A program made the translations under genes and the position numbers. This document shows positions 39,135 to 48,066 of a DNA stretch of 64,000 nucleotides, in pieces (the first letter of the stretch is position 1; each line of letters starts with the position of its first letter). The stretch comes from Acidimicrobiaceae bacterium (GTDB lineage: Bacteria > Actinomycetota > Acidimicrobiia > Acidimicrobiales > MedAcidi-G1), in contig NZBE01000011.1 in NCBI GenBank assembly GCA_002687745.1, positions 87,352 through 151,351 on the forward strand, given 5' to 3'. The notes under the pieces were generated by a model that did no database searches, had not been told where the DNA came from, and saw nothing but the letters and a program-made list of their open reading frames with translations.

Positions 39135-39785
39135 GTGGACCTGCCGGTGGACGAACGCCTCCGGGACCTAATCATCCGGGCCGAGGAGGCCAGGGGCTTC
39201 ATGCCGGCCGACGAGGGTCTGGCCCTGCACCGCCACGCATCAGAGGTAACCGTGGACGGACCGTTCCTCGAGGTCGGAAGCTACTGCGGCAAGTCGGCGC
39301 TCTACCTGGGAGCAGCCGCCGAGGCACGTGGTCGGATCCTCTACTCAGTCGACCACCACCGTGGCTCGGAGGAGAACCAGCCGGGGTGGGAATGGCACGA
39401 GCCGGACCTGGTCGACCCGGCAACCGGCCTGATGGACACCCTTCCGTTCTTTCGACAGGCGATCCACGGGGCCTCCCTCGAGGGGACCGTGGTGGCCGTG
39501 GTCGGCGAGTCGACGGCGGTGGCGGCTTCGTGGGTGACCCCGTTGGCGCTGCTGTTCATCGACGGCGGCCACGGAAGTGGGCCAGCACACGCAGACTACG
39601 AGGGGTGGGTGCCCCATGTGGCTCCCGGAGGCATCCTCCTGATCCACGACGTGTTTCCAGACCCTGCCGACGGTGGCCGGCCACCGTTTGAGATCTACAA
39701 CAGGGCCCTCGACTCCGGTGCCTTCACCGAGGTGGCGGCCACGGGCTCGCTGCGTGGGCTCCAGAGGACGGGCCGGGGCACCTGA
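39135..39785 (+). CDS. class I SAM-dependent methyltransferase (Methyltransf_24-like)
   Basis: FLEVGSYCGKSALYLGAAAEARGRILYSVDHHRGSEENQPG, LLFIDGGHGSGPAHADYEGWVPHVAPGGILLIHDVF. GTG start. Confidence 0.85.
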   Translation: MDLPVDERLRDLIIRAEEARGFMPADEGLALHRHASEVTVDGPFLEVGSYCGKSALYLGAAAEARGRILYSVDHHRGSEENQPGWEWHEPDLVDPATGLMDTLPFFRQAIHGASLEGTVVAVVGESTAVAASWVTPLALLFIDGGHGSGPAHADYEGWVPHVAPGGILLIHDVFPDPADGGRPPFEIYNRALDSGAFTEVAATGSLRGLQRTGRGT

Positions 39786-39797
39786 GCCCGACCATCC

Positions 39798-40862
39798 TCA
39801 GTCCGATTCGTGTACGGGTGCCCCTGTGGAGATGATGTCAGGCAGCCCCGTGTGTTCGGTGAACAGGCCCGAGGCCGGGCTGGCACCTGAGAGGGCATCG
39901 GCGGCCAGGACCACTGCCGCTGCCGAGTAGGTGGTTCGCTCACCGTCGGGGAAGGTCACCTCCCCGGGGTGGACCAGTCCGGTCATGTACCTGCCGTCAT
40001 CGCAGCGCATCGCCTGGATCCACGAAAACATCTGTTCAGCGGTAGCCCGGTCGCCGGCGAACAGGTGGGCGATTGCGCACTCACAGGTCTCGGCGGCTGT
40101 AACCCACGGTCGGTTGCTCACACAGCGCACGCCGAGGCCTTCCATCACGAACCTGTCATAGCGTCCGGCCAGGTGCGAGACGGCATCGTCGCCGTCGACG
40201 GTGCCTGAGAGGACCGGGTAGTACCAGTCCATCGCCCACCGGTCCTTCGGGGCGAAGGCACCATCCGGCCTGGTTCTCACCGTGTGTGCCAGGTAGGCCA
40301 GCGAGAGTTCCCAGTCGGGTCGCTCGTGGCCCAGTTCCTCGGCCACTGCGATGGCGCAGCGGAGGCTGTGGGAGATGCTGGCCGAGCCGGTCAGCAGGGC
40401 GAACGACCACGGGGTGCCGTCGGGGTGACGGGCCCAGAGGATCTCTCCCCGGGGGGTCTGAAGGTCCAGCACGAAGTCGATGGCCGGCTCAACCCCCGGC
40501 CACATCGCCTCGAGGAACCCGCGGTCGTGGGTCATCAGCCAGTGGTGCCACGCTCCCGTAGCCACGTAGGCGATGACGTTGGCGTCGTGCTTGTGGTCCT
40601 CGACGCCCTCGGCCGTGTAGTACTGGTGCCAGGCTCCGCTGTGGAGTTGCGTGTCGGCCAGCCAGCGGTAGGCGGTCTCTGCTTCGTCGAGGTGGCCGGT
40701 GACTGCCAGTGCCATGGCGGCCTCGACGTGGTTCCACGGGTCGGCGTGGCCGCCCGGGAACCAGGGGATCATGCCGTTGGGTAGCTGCCATTCGGCGATG
40801 CCCGCAGCGGTGCGATGCACCTGGGCGACGTCCAGCACCCCGGGGACCTCAGGCAGGGACAT
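39798..40862 (-). CDS. alpha/alpha-toroid protein (prenyltransferase/glycoside hydrolase-like), function unknown
   Basis: LPNGMIPWFPGGHADPWNHVEAAMALAVTGHLDEAETAYRWLADTQLHSGAWHQYY; AMDWYYPVLSGTV; NRPWVTAAETCECAIAHLFAG helical repeats. Confidence 0.7.
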   Translation of the reverse strand: MSLPEVPGVLDVAQVHRTAAGIAEWQLPNGMIPWFPGGHADPWNHVEAAMALAVTGHLDEAETAYRWLADTQLHSGAWHQYYTAEGVEDHKHDANVIAYVATGAWHHWLMTHDRGFLEAMWPGVEPAIDFVLDLQTPRGEILWARHPDGTPWSFALLTGSASISHSLRCAIAVAEELGHERPDWELSLAYLAHTVRTRPDGAFAPKDRWAMDWYYPVLSGTVDGDDAVSHLAGRYDRFVMEGLGVRCVSNRPWVTAAETCECAIAHLFAGDRATAEQMFSWIQAMRCDDGRYMTGLVHPGEVTFPDGERTTYSAAAVVLAADALSGASPASGLFTEHTGLPDIISTGAPVHESD

Positions 40863-41631
40863 GTGACAACTCCCCGGCCTGCCCTGTCGAATCGGTGGTC
40901 GCGGCGGGCACCGGCTTGGTTGCATACACCACGAGGCTCTTCCCGAGTACGGGGTTCAGGATGCGTTCGGTCAGCCGGGTCAGCCTGGGCGCCTTCACGA
41001 TGTCCCATGTCAGCAGACGGTGGTAGAGGCCGACGAGCCGGCTGTCCTCAACCGGTAGGTTCGGGCCGACGGCGCAGCGCAGCCACCAGTACGGGCTGTG
41101 GAGGGCGTGTGCACGGTGTGAGCCGACGGGCACCAGGCCGGCGGTGGTCATCTTGGAGTCGAGCTCTGAGCGTCGGTAGATGCGGACGTGGCCACCGACG
41201 ACGTTGGGGGCGTGGTAGTCCTCAGAGAGCGCCCAGCAGATCCGCTCGGGCAGCGCCGCCGGCACGGTCACCGCCAGGGTTCCGCCGGGCCGCAGGACGC
41301 GGGCCAACTCCGTGAGGGCGCCGTCGTCGTCGTGGATGTGTTCGAGAACCTCCGAGGCGATGACATGGTCGAATGAGCCGTCGTCAAAGGGCATCGACGT
41401 TGCGTCGCCGACGGCTGTTCCAACCGATGACGCTGCGGGAATCTCGTCGTTCAGGTACATGGCAGCCACCACGCCGCGGACCTGTCTCAACTCGTCGGTC
41501 CCGAGGTCGCAGGCGACCACTGCGGCACCCCTGCGGAGGACCTCGTAGGCGTGTCTGCCGAATCCGCATCCCAGGTCAAGGACCCTGTCGCCCGGTTTCA
41601 GGCCGAGGTGTCCGTAGTCGACGGTGAGCAC
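40849..41631 (-). CDS. class I SAM-dependent methyltransferase (Methyltransf_11-like)
   Basis: PGDRVLDLGCGFGRHAYEVLRRGAAVVACDLG, FDHVIASEVLEHIHDDDGALTELARVLRPGGTLAVTVPA. Confidence 0.9.
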   Translation of the reverse strand: MLTVDYGHLGLKPGDRVLDLGCGFGRHAYEVLRRGAAVVACDLGTDELRQVRGVVAAMYLNDEIPAASSVGTAVGDATSMPFDDGSFDHVIASEVLEHIHDDDGALTELARVLRPGGTLAVTVPAALPERICWALSEDYHAPNVVGGHVRIYRRSELDSKMTTAGLVPVGSHRAHALHSPYWWLRCAVGPNLPVEDSRLVGLYHRLLTWDIVKAPRLTRLTERILNPVLGKSLVVYATKPVPAATTDSTGQAGELSHVPA

Positions 41632-41645
41632 TGCGACAGGGCTCC

Positions 41646-42920
41646 TCAGGTGTCCTGCCCGGCCAGAAGGGCCCGGTACTGGTCAACGGTTCGAACGGCC
41701 GTGTGACGCCAACTCCAGTTGTCGATGACCCGGCGACGGCCGGCTGCCCCGATCCGGGCGCGGGAGTCGGGGTCGTCAAGTGCCGTACGGAGCATGGTCG
41801 CGAGGGCTTCGGAGTCGCCCGGTGGAACCTGGTAGCAGGTCTCGGCGTGGGTGCCGGTCACCTCTGGCAGGGCGCCACCGGTGGTGGTGACGAGTGGAAC
41901 GCCACATGACATGGCCTCGATGGCCGGAAGCGAGAAACCCTCGTAGAGCGACGGCACCACCGCCACCTCGGCCTCGCTGTAGAGCTCGACGATGCGCTCG
42001 TCGGGTACGCCGTGCACGTAGCTGACACAGTCGGTGAGGCCCATCCGTTCGAAGGCGTCGGTGGACTCGCTGTCCTCCCTCGGCCTTCCGATGATGACCA
42101 GCTCGACCTGACGTTCGGTTCGCAGCTTGGCCACTGCCTCGAGGAGGAACCTGAGGCCCTTCATCGCCACGTCGGCACTCGCGGTGGTGACGATGCGGCC
42201 GGGAACCCTCTCTACATGGTCCAGTGGTCGGAACAGGTCGGGATCGACGCCGACTGGAACCACATGCAGGCGATCGGGGGCGACGCCGTGGTCGGCGACA
42301 ATGTCGCCCCTCGACGACTCGGAGACCGTCATGACACGCTCCATGCGGCTCGCCACCCTCGTCTGCATGCGTGTGAAGGAGTACCAGCGACGCTTCCCCA
42401 CGTTTTCGACCAGTGACCTGGCGTGTTGGATCTCGAGTCGGCGGTCGACGGTGATCGGGTGGTGGATGGTGGACAGGACAGGAAAGTGCTCGCGGTTCTG
42501 GAGCAGCAGCAGGCCCCAGCCGAGGCACTGGTTGTCGTGGATCAGGTCGAAGTCGTTGCGGCGATTCCGTAGATGGTCCCAGGCCCGCATGCTGAACGCC
42601 ATCGGCTCTGAGAAGTTGCCGGTGGCGAACGACATGGCCTCGGCGACGTCCCACCGGGTCTTCAACTCCCAGATGCGGGGTTTGCGCATCGGGAAGTGGT
42701 CGTTGTAGAGGTCGAGGCTGGGAAGCCGCACCATCGGGACCCGTTCGTCTAGCTCGGGGTACGGCTGGCCGGCCAGCACCTCGACGTGGTGGCCCAGATC
42801 GACCAGTGCCTTCGTGAGGTGCCTCGTGTAGACCCCCTGGCCACCGCAGTGTGGCTTTCCCCGGTACGCGAGGTAGGCGATGCGCAGTGCTCCGTCATCG
42901 GGGGTGGCGGGGTCGGGCAT
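41646..42920 (-). CDS. glycosyltransferase family 4 protein
   Basis: IAYLAYRGKPHCGGQGVYTRHLTKALVDLGHHVEVLAG, VVPVGVDPDLFRPL, VVPSLYEGFSLPAIEAMSCGVPLVTTTGGALPEV. The track ORF extends to 43778 through dtd; start set at ATG 42920. Confidence 0.94.
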   Translation of the reverse strand: MPDPATPDDGALRIAYLAYRGKPHCGGQGVYTRHLTKALVDLGHHVEVLAGQPYPELDERVPMVRLPSLDLYNDHFPMRKPRIWELKTRWDVAEAMSFATGNFSEPMAFSMRAWDHLRNRRNDFDLIHDNQCLGWGLLLLQNREHFPVLSTIHHPITVDRRLEIQHARSLVENVGKRRWYSFTRMQTRVASRMERVMTVSESSRGDIVADHGVAPDRLHVVPVGVDPDLFRPLDHVERVPGRIVTTASADVAMKGLRFLLEAVAKLRTERQVELVIIGRPREDSESTDAFERMGLTDCVSYVHGVPDERIVELYSEAEVAVVPSLYEGFSLPAIEAMSCGVPLVTTTGGALPEVTGTHAETCYQVPPGDSEALATMLRTALDDPDSRARIGAAGRRRVIDNWSWRHTAVRTVDQYRALLAGQDT

Positions 42921-42948
42921 CCGACAAGTCTGGCCGCGTGCAGGGCGA

Positions 42949-42976
42949 TTACCACCCGGTAACAGGTGAGACCTGT
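42949..42976. promoter_or_regulatory. two abutting inverted repeats between GT4 and dtd (TTACC-N4-GGTAA and ACAGGT-N3-ACCTGT)
   Basis: Sequence TTACCACCCGGTAACAGGTGAGACCTGT; both repeats are perfect. Confidence 0.35.
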
Positions 42977-43004
42977 CGAGCCCGGCCGTCACGTGGGCCC
43001 CAGA

Positions 43005-43010
43005 TAGGGT
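43005..43010 (+). promoter_or_regulatory. candidate leaderless -10 element TAGGGT, 6 nt before GTG 43017
   Basis: TANNNT close to the start. Confidence 0.55.
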
Positions 43011-43016
43011 CGGTCC

Positions 43017-43454
43017 GTGCGAGCGCTGGTGCAGAGGGTGGAGCGGGCGTCGGTGGCTGTCGACGGGGAGGTGGTCGGCTCGATCGGCGCGGGCCTGTGT
43101 GTCTTCGTCGGCGTAACCCACGATGACGGTGCGGCTGAGGCCGACAGGATCGCCGACCGTCTGGCCGGAATCCGGATCATGGACGACGACGAGGGTGTGA
43201 TGAACCGGTCTGTCATCGACGTGGGCGGCGAAGTCCTCGTGGTCAGCCAGTTCACCCTCTACGGCGACGCCAGCAGGGGCCGTCGACCCACCTGGTCGGC
43301 CGCAGCCCGCCCCGAGCAGGCCGAGCCTCTCGTCGAACGCGTGGTCTCGGGCCTGAGGGACAGGGGACTGGGCGTGGCGACCGGTCGGTTCCGGGAGAAC
43401 ATGTCGGTGGACCTCGTGAACGACGGGCCGGTGACGGTCATGGTCGAGGCCTGA
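43017..43454 (+). CDS. dtd: D-aminoacyl-tRNA deacylase
   Basis: MRALVQRVERASVAVDGEVVGSIGAGLCVFVGV, LVVSQFTLYGDASRGRRPTW, NDGPVTVMVE. Confidence 0.95.
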   Translation: MRALVQRVERASVAVDGEVVGSIGAGLCVFVGVTHDDGAAEADRIADRLAGIRIMDDDEGVMNRSVIDVGGEVLVVSQFTLYGDASRGRRPTWSAAARPEQAEPLVERVVSGLRDRGLGVATGRFRENMSVDLVNDGPVTVMVEA

Positions 43455-43456
43455 GC

Positions 43457-44236
43457 GTGCCGGGGGTGCCGGGTGACAGGTTCGGGGCCGCTGCCGCGGA
43501 CTACGCCAGGTACCGGAAGGGCTTTCCGCCCGAGACCCTCGATCGCCTGGAGGCACACGGCATCGGCCTGTCGGGCCAGCGGGTACTTGACCTCGGCTGC
43601 GGTACGGGGACCATTGCGCGTCAGATGGCCGCCCGAGGCTGCACCGTCGTCGGGCTCGACGTCGACTCCCGGATGTTGGAGGCCGCCGGCGAGATGGCTC
43701 TTGTCGATGGTGTCGAGGTCGACTGGGTGGAGGCACCGGCAGAGTCGACGGGCCTGCCCGACGGGTCGTTCGACTCAATAGTCGCCGGGCAGAGCTGGCA
43801 CTGGTTCAGCCAGGACGAGGCAATCGCCGAGGTCGGTCGCCTGCTGGCACCAGATGGCAGGTTCGCTGTCTGCGGCTTCGACTGGCTTCCGCTGCCCGAC
43901 ACCGTCCCCGGAGCCACCGAGGCCCTGATAGAGGCCTACAACCCGGCATGGGACCTGGGGGGAATCCGCAACTACGAGCCGAGCCTCCTGCCCCTGTTTG
44001 ACAGGGTCGGCTTCAAGGTGCTCGTCACCTTCCGGTTCGATCTGGATGTCGTATATGCAGAGTCGGCCTGGCGGCGTCGAATCGCAGCCAGTGCGGGCAT
44101 TGTGAACCTGCCGCACGAGGAGGCCGCGGCGTTCGACCGGGAACTGGCCGCGATGCTGGCTCAGAGGTTCCCGGGACCCGACGTGCACACGACCCACCGG
44201 GTCTGGGCGATAGTGGCCACCCCACCGGTGGCCTGA
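43457..44236 (+). CDS. class I SAM-dependent methyltransferase
   Basis: FGAAAADYARYRKGFPPETLDRL, VLDLGCGTGTIARQMAARGCTVVGLDVDSRMLEAA, FDSIVAGQSWHWF. Confidence 0.92.
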   Translation: MPGVPGDRFGAAAADYARYRKGFPPETLDRLEAHGIGLSGQRVLDLGCGTGTIARQMAARGCTVVGLDVDSRMLEAAGEMALVDGVEVDWVEAPAESTGLPDGSFDSIVAGQSWHWFSQDEAIAEVGRLLAPDGRFAVCGFDWLPLPDTVPGATEALIEAYNPAWDLGGIRNYEPSLLPLFDRVGFKVLVTFRFDLDVVYAESAWRRRIAASAGIVNLPHEEAAAFDRELAAMLAQRFPGPDVHTTHRVWAIVATPPVA

Positions 44237-44239
44237 GGC

Positions 44240-45154
44240 TCAGCCGGCTGTCCGCTCCACCAGGTTGGTAATGGAGTCGAGGATCTGCGGCCAGGCTCCC
44301 TCGGGCCACTCGTGGCCCATGCCGTCGATGAGGACCAGCTCTGCACCCGGCACGGCGTCGGCGGTGCGCCTACCGCACTTCGGCAGGATGAGCCGGTCGT
44401 CGGTCCCGTGGATCACGGTCGTGGGCACTCTCAGGCTGGCAAGTGCAGGTCCGCGGTCGCCGTCGGCCATGATCGCCGCCATCTGACGGTTGGTCCCCAC
44501 CGGGTGCCACGCCCTGTCAGCGGCGGTGGTGGCCACCTCCAGCAGGAGGTCCTCGTCGAGGTCGAAACCGTTTCCGGCGATCAGGCGGAACGTCTCCATC
44601 CCGACCCCGATCCGCCCCTCCCTGGAATCAGGATTCTGTTCCATCCTCATCAATTTCATCGTGAGGCCGACCGAACCGACCGGCTGCCCGGGGCTGGACA
44701 TGATGGAGCAGAGGGAGAGAACCCGGTCAGGGTGCTCGGTTGCCAGGCGCTGGGAGATCATGCCCCCCATCGAGACACCCACGACGTGGGCCGCCTCGAT
44801 ACCGAGGGCATCGAGCACCCCGGCGGCGTCGTCGGCCATGTCGGAGAGTGTGTAGGCGACCTTCGGCCTGATGCCGAACTTGGAGCGCAGCCAGACAGTC
44901 GCCATGTTCGGATCAGGCTCCTCGTCGAACCAGGTGGAAAGGCCGACATCGCGGTTGTCGAACCGGATCACGTGAAAGCCACGTGCCGCCAACTGGTTGA
45001 CGAGGCCATCCGTCCAGTGGATCAACTGGAAGCCGAGGCCCATGATGAGGAGCACCGCGGGATCGGCCGGATCTCCGGTGGTTTCGACCTCGATGCCTAT
45101 TCCGTTGGACTCAACCTGTGGCATCGGTTCTGTTTCGGTGGGTGCGGTCGACAC
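44240..45154 (-). CDS. alpha/beta hydrolase
   Basis: AVLLIMGLGFQLIHWTDGLVNQLAARGFHVIRFDNRDVGLS, HVVGVSMGGMISQRLATEHPDRVLSLCSIMSS. Start may be an internal ATG (PQVESNGIGIE) because of the overlap with lnt. Confidence 0.9.
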   Translation of the reverse strand: MSTAPTETEPMPQVESNGIGIEVETTGDPADPAVLLIMGLGFQLIHWTDGLVNQLAARGFHVIRFDNRDVGLSTWFDEEPDPNMATVWLRSKFGIRPKVAYTLSDMADDAAGVLDALGIEAAHVVGVSMGGMISQRLATEHPDRVLSLCSIMSSPGQPVGSVGLTMKLMRMEQNPDSREGRIGVGMETFRLIAGNGFDLDEDLLLEVATTAADRAWHPVGTNRQMAAIMADGDRGPALASLRVPTTVIHGTDDRLILPKCGRRTADAVPGAELVLIDGMGHEWPEGAWPQILDSITNLVERTAG

Positions 45155-46649
45155 CGGGAGTCTGCCAGAGGGCGGCGCAGTGGGCTGCTGCCACCAGCAG
45201 CACCGACAGAATCAGCATCGGAACCGGACCGAGCCTCGTGGCCCACGTGAGGCCCTCCCGGAGTTCGACAGTTCCCTGAAGTACCGCCTGTTCGCCCACG
45301 CCGGTGCGCTCAACGAGGCTCCCGTCGGCATCGATGATGGCGCTGAAGCCCGTAGGAGCGGCCTGGACCATCCAGCGGCCGGTCTCGAGCGCCCGTAGGC
45401 GGCTTGAGGCGACCTGCTGGGTCTGGACCTGGGTCAGCCAGTAGCTGGCCCCGTTGGTCGGGTTCAACATGACCTGTGCCCCGTCGAGCACGGGGTCACG
45501 GGTGCGATGGTCGAAGAAGACCTCCCATGAGATGGTCACGCCGAGGCGCCCTGCCGATGTGTCGAGCACCGCGTCGCCGGTTCCGGGAAGGAGATCACGC
45601 GCCGGCAGGATGTCGCCGGCGATGGGATCCAGCATCCACCGGAGCGGTACGAACTCACCGAAGGGGACGGTACGAACCTTGTCGTAGCGGTCCACGACGG
45701 TGCCATCGGGTTCAATGGCGGTGGAGTAGTTGACGTTGGCCCTCGGGTCGCTGGGTGAACGGTGGAACCATCCCGGGACCAGCACCGCACCGAGCCTCTG
45801 AGCCTCGGCTGTGAGCGCCAGGTCGGCATCGTCGGGGTAGAGCCTGTCCGCACGGCGGTTGCCCGAAGAGGGAAGGGGCGCCGGGTTGACGACGTTCTCG
45901 GGCCAGAGGACCACGTCGACGGGGCCCTCCACGAGCCGGGATGCGGCCATCTGGTTGGCGAACACGATTGCCGCACCGGTCGGCGAAGCCCTGGTTCGCT
46001 GCGGACCGCCGCCCTGCACCGCAGCCAGATCCAGGCTGTCGACCACGTGGCCGGTCGGGGCCACGGCTGCAAGGACAGCGGCCAGGAGTACGACCCCGCC
46101 ACCGGCCACCGCATCTCGGAGGGACCGGCGGTCGCCCCTCCACACGTCGACGAGGGCACTCAGCGACATTCCCACAGCCACCACAACGGCAACCAGAAGG
46201 AGCGACCCTGCGACGCGAACGACCGGTGCCAGCGGACCGGCTGCCTGGCCCATCGGGATGGTTGCAAGCGGAACGCCCCCGAAGGGCACGCTCCAGCGGG
46301 CGAACTCGGCCACGGTGAACGAGCCGACGAGGCCCAGTCTGCGCCAGCGCTCCGAGGGGACGACACAGGCCGCCAGGCCGAAGAAGGTGGCGTGGAGAAG
46401 CCCGGCGAACACCCACCCGGGTGGTGTCAGGTCGAGCATCCAGAGGGTTGCGGGAAGGCTCCACGCTGCGGTGGCAGGCACCGTACGGCGGAACCGGACG
46501 ATGGCCGGCTGCCCTGCGAGGAGTTGATCCAGAAGGGCGATGCCGACGAACGCCGTGGGCCACCAACCCCACGGTGGAACTGCCGCAGCAATGAGCAGGC
46601 CGGCGCCGACTGCGGTCAGCCCTGTGCGCAGAGACGGAGGTCCAGGCAT
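45111..46649 (-). CDS. lnt: apolipoprotein N-acyltransferase-like protein with Ser at the catalytic Cys position
   Basis: Multi-TM N-terminus; nitrilase domain with VVLWPENVVNP, VDRYDKVRTVPFGEFVPLR, VTISWEVFFDHRTRD, LNPTNGASYWLTQVQTQQVASSRLRALETGRWMVQAAPTGFSAII. Confidence 0.85.
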   Translation of the reverse strand: MPGPPSLRTGLTAVGAGLLIAAAVPPWGWWPTAFVGIALLDQLLAGQPAIVRFRRTVPATAAWSLPATLWMLDLTPPGWVFAGLLHATFFGLAACVVPSERWRRLGLVGSFTVAEFARWSVPFGGVPLATIPMGQAAGPLAPVVRVAGSLLLVAVVVAVGMSLSALVDVWRGDRRSLRDAVAGGGVVLLAAVLAAVAPTGHVVDSLDLAAVQGGGPQRTRASPTGAAIVFANQMAASRLVEGPVDVVLWPENVVNPAPLPSSGNRRADRLYPDDADLALTAEAQRLGAVLVPGWFHRSPSDPRANVNYSTAIEPDGTVVDRYDKVRTVPFGEFVPLRWMLDPIAGDILPARDLLPGTGDAVLDTSAGRLGVTISWEVFFDHRTRDPVLDGAQVMLNPTNGASYWLTQVQTQQVASSRLRALETGRWMVQAAPTGFSAIIDADGSLVERTGVGEQAVLQGTVELREGLTWATRLGPVPMLILSVLLVAAAHCAALWQTPGVDRTHRNRTDATG

Positions 46650-46667
46650 CAGGGCAGTGGTGGGACC

Positions 46668-48062
46668 TCAGCCCAGGAGTTCGGACACGGCCGCAGCCGC
46701 GTCGTTGCCTGAACGGACACATGCGGGGATGCCGACCCCGTTGTGGGCCGAACCGGTCACGAACAAACCTGGTGCGTCGTGGCTCAGGGCAAGGAGCATC
46801 TCGGCCATCTGACGCCTGTGGCCCACCGGAAACTGTGCCAGCGAGTCGGGCCAGCGCGTAACCCGCACAGCCGTCGGATCAGCCTCGATGCCGAGGGTGG
46901 TGGACAGCTCGCGTCGCAGGGTGGATACGAGGGTGTCGTCGTCCATGTGGCTGGAGCGGTCATCGTCGATACGTCCTGCCGAGACCCGCAGGATCGTGTG
47001 CTCTCCGTCGTCGAGGTGGCTCCACTTGCTGCCGGCGAACGAGCAGGCGGTCATCAACATGTCAGACCCCCTGGGAACGAGGAAACCACTCTGGTCTGCA
47101 GGTACCTCCAGGTCGGAGCGTCGGTAGGCGACTGCCGCGAGGGAGACCGAGGCGTGTCTTATCCCCCTGAGGGTGGTGGCGGCCTCGGGGCAGGCAGCAT
47201 TGACGAGCCCGGCCGCCACGGGCGCAGGAGTGGCCACGACGACGGCGTCTGCCATCTCGGTTCCGTTGTCGAGACCTATGCGCCAGGTGTCTCCGTCGGC
47301 CGCAATGGTGAGAACGCGCCGGCTTGTGCGTATGCGCTCACCCAGGCGCCCCACAAGGGTTGCGACCAGGTGGGCCATGCCTGCCGGATGGGCGGCGAAG
47401 ACAGGTGTGGTCGGGTCGGCCTCCGCGACTGCCAGCCGGAGGGTCGCCAGCAACCCCTCGTCACTGCGTGCCGCCCTGAGGAACTGCGGTGCCATCAGGG
47501 CGCAGCTCATCTCATCTGTCATGCCGGCGTTGACGCCACCCAGCAGAGGGTCGACAAGCCGTTCGAGGACCCCGGGACCGGCACATGACCTGATCACCTC
47601 ACCGATGCTCAGATCGCCCGCCGGGCCGTCTCCGGCGGGAAGGGGCCTGTCAGGTACCCCGGGGCCTGCCAGGCGCTCCAGGTCGGCCTCGGAGAGGAGG
47701 CCCGGCTGGACCGTTGCCGGGTCGAGCGGTAGCCCGAGGACGCTGCCGGTTGGAATCGGCCTCAACTGTTCATCAAGCCAGAGCGACGCCGACCGTGCAC
47801 TGGGAGAGACCAGTTCGTCGGACAGGCCCAGTTCGGCACACAGGTCTGTGGCCCACGGTACGCGCGTCAGAAATGAGTCGGCGCCCTCGTCGACGGGAAG
47901 CCCGGCAAACGGCGTCGTTACCAGCCGTCCGCCCGCCACGGGTGCTGACTCCATAACCGTTGTCTCCAGACCGGGGCGGTCGACCATGAGCCTGTGGGCT
48001 GTGGTGAGGCCGGTAATTCCTGCGCCGACCACCACCACGCGCCTGCCTGCTCCCGTGTTCAC
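46668..48062 (-). CDS. hemY: protoporphyrinogen/coproporphyrinogen oxidase (HemY/CgoX-type)
   Basis: VVVVGAGITGLTTAHRLMVDRPGLETTVMESAPVAGGRLVTTPFAGLPVDEGADSFL; LFVTGSAHNGVGIPACVRSGNDAAAAV. Confidence 0.93.
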   Translation of the reverse strand: MNTGAGRRVVVVGAGITGLTTAHRLMVDRPGLETTVMESAPVAGGRLVTTPFAGLPVDEGADSFLTRVPWATDLCAELGLSDELVSPSARSASLWLDEQLRPIPTGSVLGLPLDPATVQPGLLSEADLERLAGPGVPDRPLPAGDGPAGDLSIGEVIRSCAGPGVLERLVDPLLGGVNAGMTDEMSCALMAPQFLRAARSDEGLLATLRLAVAEADPTTPVFAAHPAGMAHLVATLVGRLGERIRTSRRVLTIAADGDTWRIGLDNGTEMADAVVVATPAPVAAGLVNAACPEAATTLRGIRHASVSLAAVAYRRSDLEVPADQSGFLVPRGSDMLMTACSFAGSKWSHLDDGEHTILRVSAGRIDDDRSSHMDDDTLVSTLRRELSTTLGIEADPTAVRVTRWPDSLAQFPVGHRRQMAEMLLALSHDAPGLFVTGSAHNGVGIPACVRSGNDAAAAVSELLG

Positions 48063-48066
48063 AAGG

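Noticed and set aside
42921-43778. N-terminal extension of the GT4 ORF through dtd to 43778
   Set aside because: The extension is antisense to dtd and the next methyltransferase; GT4 homology begins at MPDPATPDDGALRIAYLAYRG (ATG 42920).
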